The notes beneath the pieces are model-generated. The model made no database searches. It was not told the origin of the DNA and saw only the letters and a program-made list of their open reading frames with translations. Both the position numbers and the translations under genes were made by a program. 23,413 nucleotides of DNA from Cercozoa sp. M6MM (taxonomy: Eukaryota; Endomyxa: Ascetosporea), in assembly GCA_040357565.1 (NCBI GenBank), contig JBDODJ010000169.1, one strand, 5' to 3'. Shown here piece by piece: positions 21,139 to 23,413 of this stretch (position 1 is its first letter; each line of letters opens with the position of its first letter).

Positions 21139-22274
21139 CTAGGGAGCGGCCTTTTGCGGCATACGACGCGCGTCGCGAGCCTTGTTCTTCTTGCGACGCT
21201 TCTCAACAAAACGTGAGAGTTTTCCGGCTTTTTGCAAATGGGCGAAACGCTCAGCAAGTTCCTGTGCACAGACATGATGCTGCGTGCTACCAAAGAGCAA
21301 CCAAAGTACCATCTCGCGGATCTCTCGTCGTTTCGGGAAGTACGGACGCTTGCCTTGCTTGATCTGTTCGATCTCAGTCTTGCGCACCTGCGAACGCACC
21401 TTACGCTTCACATCGAGTCGCATCTTGTTGGCTTCTTCGTTTTTCTATCGAAAGCGCAAAAGCGAAATGAAAAAACAAAATGAACCGAGCGAAAAGGCAA
21501 CGTACAAACTGTTGCAACTGCTGCTTCAATTCCTCGCGTTTCGCTAGTGATTTCGTCTTTTTCAGCGCTGTTTGCAGCTGCTTGAACTCCTGCTGTCTCT
21601 TTTCTCTGCAATTTAAACGGAGAACGCGTGAAAGCACGCAACGGGTGTGGAAAAGAAGCAGCAACCTACTTGATCACAGTGCCGTATGTATCGTCAAAAA
21701 TGTCGGCTCGAAAGTTGCCGCAACTCGGATCTGCAAAAAAGAATTATAGCTATTCAGCTTGCACTTCAAGAAAACATCGCAGTGGATTGTACCGAATCGA
21801 GGATCACGCCGGTGCTTGGCAATGTTGCTGTTCTTGACACCTGGGACAATTTGACCAGATTTTTCGAACAAACGTGTTTGTTTTTTTAGATACCATCACC
21901 ACGACGTCTCCTCATCGGCACCCGCGACGACATTTCAGTTGGCGCATTTCGTGATGCCTTTAATACCAGTAAATAGAACTACATGCAGAGGACAAAGAAC
22001 AGGCACCTTGCGCAAGTTTAGTTGCGGTTTCTGCTTCCGATCTTGTGCCTCCTGAGTCACGATAAATAAACCAGAAATAGTCAAACTCGACCCAAAACAA
22101 CCAAAATACCATTTCCGCGGCAATCTCACGACGACGCCTGTCACGTGCGGTGTCGGGCAGCGCATTTTCCGCGTCACTGTCGCTGTCGGACTCGTCGTAT
22201 TTTTGATCATTCCGCTGTTGGGCCTTTTGGGCACGCAATCGCGCCAATCGCTCTGCGAATGTGCCTTCTGACAT
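21139..22274 (-). CDS. RRP36: ribosomal RNA processing protein RRP36
   Basis: Nucleolar factor of the small-subunit processome needed for early 18S pre-rRNA cleavage. Eight exons (22110-22274, 22007-22051, 21894-21957, 21793-21840, 21670-21730, 21506-21605, 21310-21444, 21139-21261) sum to 246 residues. Family marks in order: ASRNAPTEMSSRVP, the hallmark KHRRDPRFDP, DIFDDTYGTVIK, a long charged helix (EKRQQEFKQLQ to REELKQQLQQF), QIKQGKRPYFPKRREIREM and a basic C-terminus LSRFVEKRRKKNKARDARR. The N-terminus has an acidic Asp/Ser patch (ESDSDSDAE). The intron before exon 3 uses an AAG acceptor. The first ATG is at 22274; an upstream in-frame extension lacks an ATG. Confidence 0.95.
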
Positions 22275-22397
22275 GAGCACACGACACAGTTTCTGTTCGG
22301 CACGCAAATAGCACAGGACCTGGAGGAGCGCTGGTTGGTTTATTTTTCAGACTTGAGAAGTTGTTTTGAGTGCATTAGTCGCGTCGGTGCGTGCGAG
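22275..22397. promoter_or_regulatory. short divergent promoter region (RRP36 / helical protein)
   Basis: Only 123 bp separates the two start codons on opposite strands, so any promoter must be shared or overlapping. No recognisable element was found. Confidence 0.35.
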
Positions 22398-23363
22398 ATG
22401 ACGCAAAGTTCCCTAGAAGCACTCTTGGCCGTTTTGGGCCAAGAACCTGACGACATTGACGATGTCAGCATTCCGCAGCTGCGCACCGAGACGCGACTGA
22501 AGCTCGCCAAGAAACACGTAGCAGCTGCTTTGTCTTGTTGACTTAAAAGTGCTTAGCTGTACTTATGCATGTACAGCTTGAGTTGAAGAAGGAGAACGTC
22601 AACGAGAACGTGCTGGCGCTGCTTGCTGCCGTATTTCTTATTTGTATCTTTGTGTGGTCATCGTGTAAATGTTTACTGTCGTCACAGACAGCGTCGAAAC
22701 CGTCAAAAACGCGCGATGCCATCATTTTCGCCTCCTTAACAGAGTTACTTCGGGGTACGCTTTGTTTTGTACCTTTGCGCTTCCCCTTAATTCGTGCATA
22801 TTGTTTAGACACTTCGGGCCTGAGCGAGGCGGAAACTGACGCGATTTCTACTTCGCTTGCGCATCTGCTGAGTGTCTCTCCGTCGCCTGGTATCTCTCTG
22901 TTTGTGCTTCAGGACTACACAATACCTCGAACATGGTTGTTTGTGTGTTAGGTGTTTCGCACCTGCTGACTGCGTGTGCGCAACGTGTGCCGCCTCATGC
23001 CGGTGTCGCCGCTGCTTGCGCCTCCTTGCTGCTGCAGGTAGACTGTAGCCACCGTAATTCTGACAGTTTATGAAAGAGCTATGTGGCACAGAACGACGAG
23101 TCGGGCGAGTCACTGCTGACTGAGATCTGTGCGAAGCATGACGAGAGTGTGCAGCGTGTACTTTGACCATTCTAGCCTTTCCTGTTCCAGGCAGGGTAGA
23201 CTGAGATTGTGTTTGTGTGTTTTAACAGGTGCTGAAACTGCTGCGAGTGGTCGAGTCGCCCAACACGACGCGCGTTCTGTCAACGCTTCTGTCGGCGCTG
23301 CCTCTCACTCGGCGCCTTGCTGTGGTATCCAGTATAGTACCACACAACGTATCTATCTTGTAT

Positions 23364-23413
<50 letters not shown>
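22398..23413 (+). CDS. alpha-helical protein of unknown function, possibly ARM/HEAT-like (3' partial)
   Basis: I do not recognise this protein. Seven exons (22398-22517, 22577-22630, 22688-22754, 22809-22889, 22952-23037, 23092-23157, 23229-23324) give 190 residues in one frame; the last visible exon ends at a GTATCC donor and the gene continues past the window. The sequence is almost all predicted helix with repeated leucine-rich amphipathic blocks (SLEALLAVLG, NVLALLAA, IIFASLTELL, SLAHLLSV, ASLLLQ, VLSTLLSALPL), like an ARM/HEAT-type solenoid, though no single repeat is diagnostic. No signal peptide or membrane segment is evident. It is head-to-head with RRP36. Confidence 0.65.
23369..23413. 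repeat. (TA)n microsatellite at window end
   Basis: A pure TA dinucleotide run of at least 45 bases reaches the window edge, probably inside an intron of the unfinished helical-protein gene. Its true length cannot be seen. Confidence 0.95.

Overview
This window is nuclear DNA from a compact, very intron-rich eukaryote, most likely a unicellular protist. The evidence is short GT-AG introns (mostly 50-70 nt), genes packed on both strands with 120-650 bp between them, and eukaryote-only families: a Stealth phosphotransferase, an inositol-polyphosphate 5-phosphatase, RRP36 and an RCK/MAK-type kinase. An RCK kinase hints at a cilium or flagellum. The closest plain-sight analogue of the DEAD-box helicase is the plant RH25/26/31 or yeast Mss116 type. 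I cannot place the lineage more closely; a stramenopile, alveolate or rhizarian would all fit. No transposon, viral fossil, rRNA, tRNA or CRISPR was recognised.

Layout. 1-366: low-complexity G tracts. 367-704 (-): small putative secreted protein, weakly supported. 968-1973 (+): HAD-type hydrolase. 2339-4519 (-): Stealth sugar-phosphate transferase, with a long CA/TG microsatellite and an assembly gap inside one intron. 4870-6041 (-): acyl-protein thioesterase. 6166-11322 (-): inositol 5-phosphatase of about 975 residues in about 37 exons, with an N-terminal Tudor-like barrel and PH-like region. 11588-12814 (+): DEAD-box protein with only the first RecA lobe. 12994-16001 (+): full-length paralogue with an RGG-rich N-terminus. 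16125-16992 (-): unknown protein. 17640-19718 (-): RCK-family kinase. 20182-21011 (+): ISCA1-type Fe-S assembly protein. 21139-22274 (-): RRP36. 22398-end (+): alpha-helical protein cut by the window edge.

For every gene except the 5-phosphatase and the small ORF, exon lengths and splice phases close exactly into one open frame. The genes are mostly housekeeping and do not form one pathway: membrane lipid and palmitoyl signalling (thioesterase, 5-phosphatase), Golgi glycan phosphorylation (Stealth), RNA and ribosome biogenesis (helicases, RRP36), Fe-S assembly (ISCA1) and ciliary signalling (RCK). The most notable points are the tandem helicase pair, in which a one-lobe copy keeps seven exons of identical length; the Tudor-like/PH/5-phosphatase fusion; the extreme intron density; and the loosely defined 5' splice sites.
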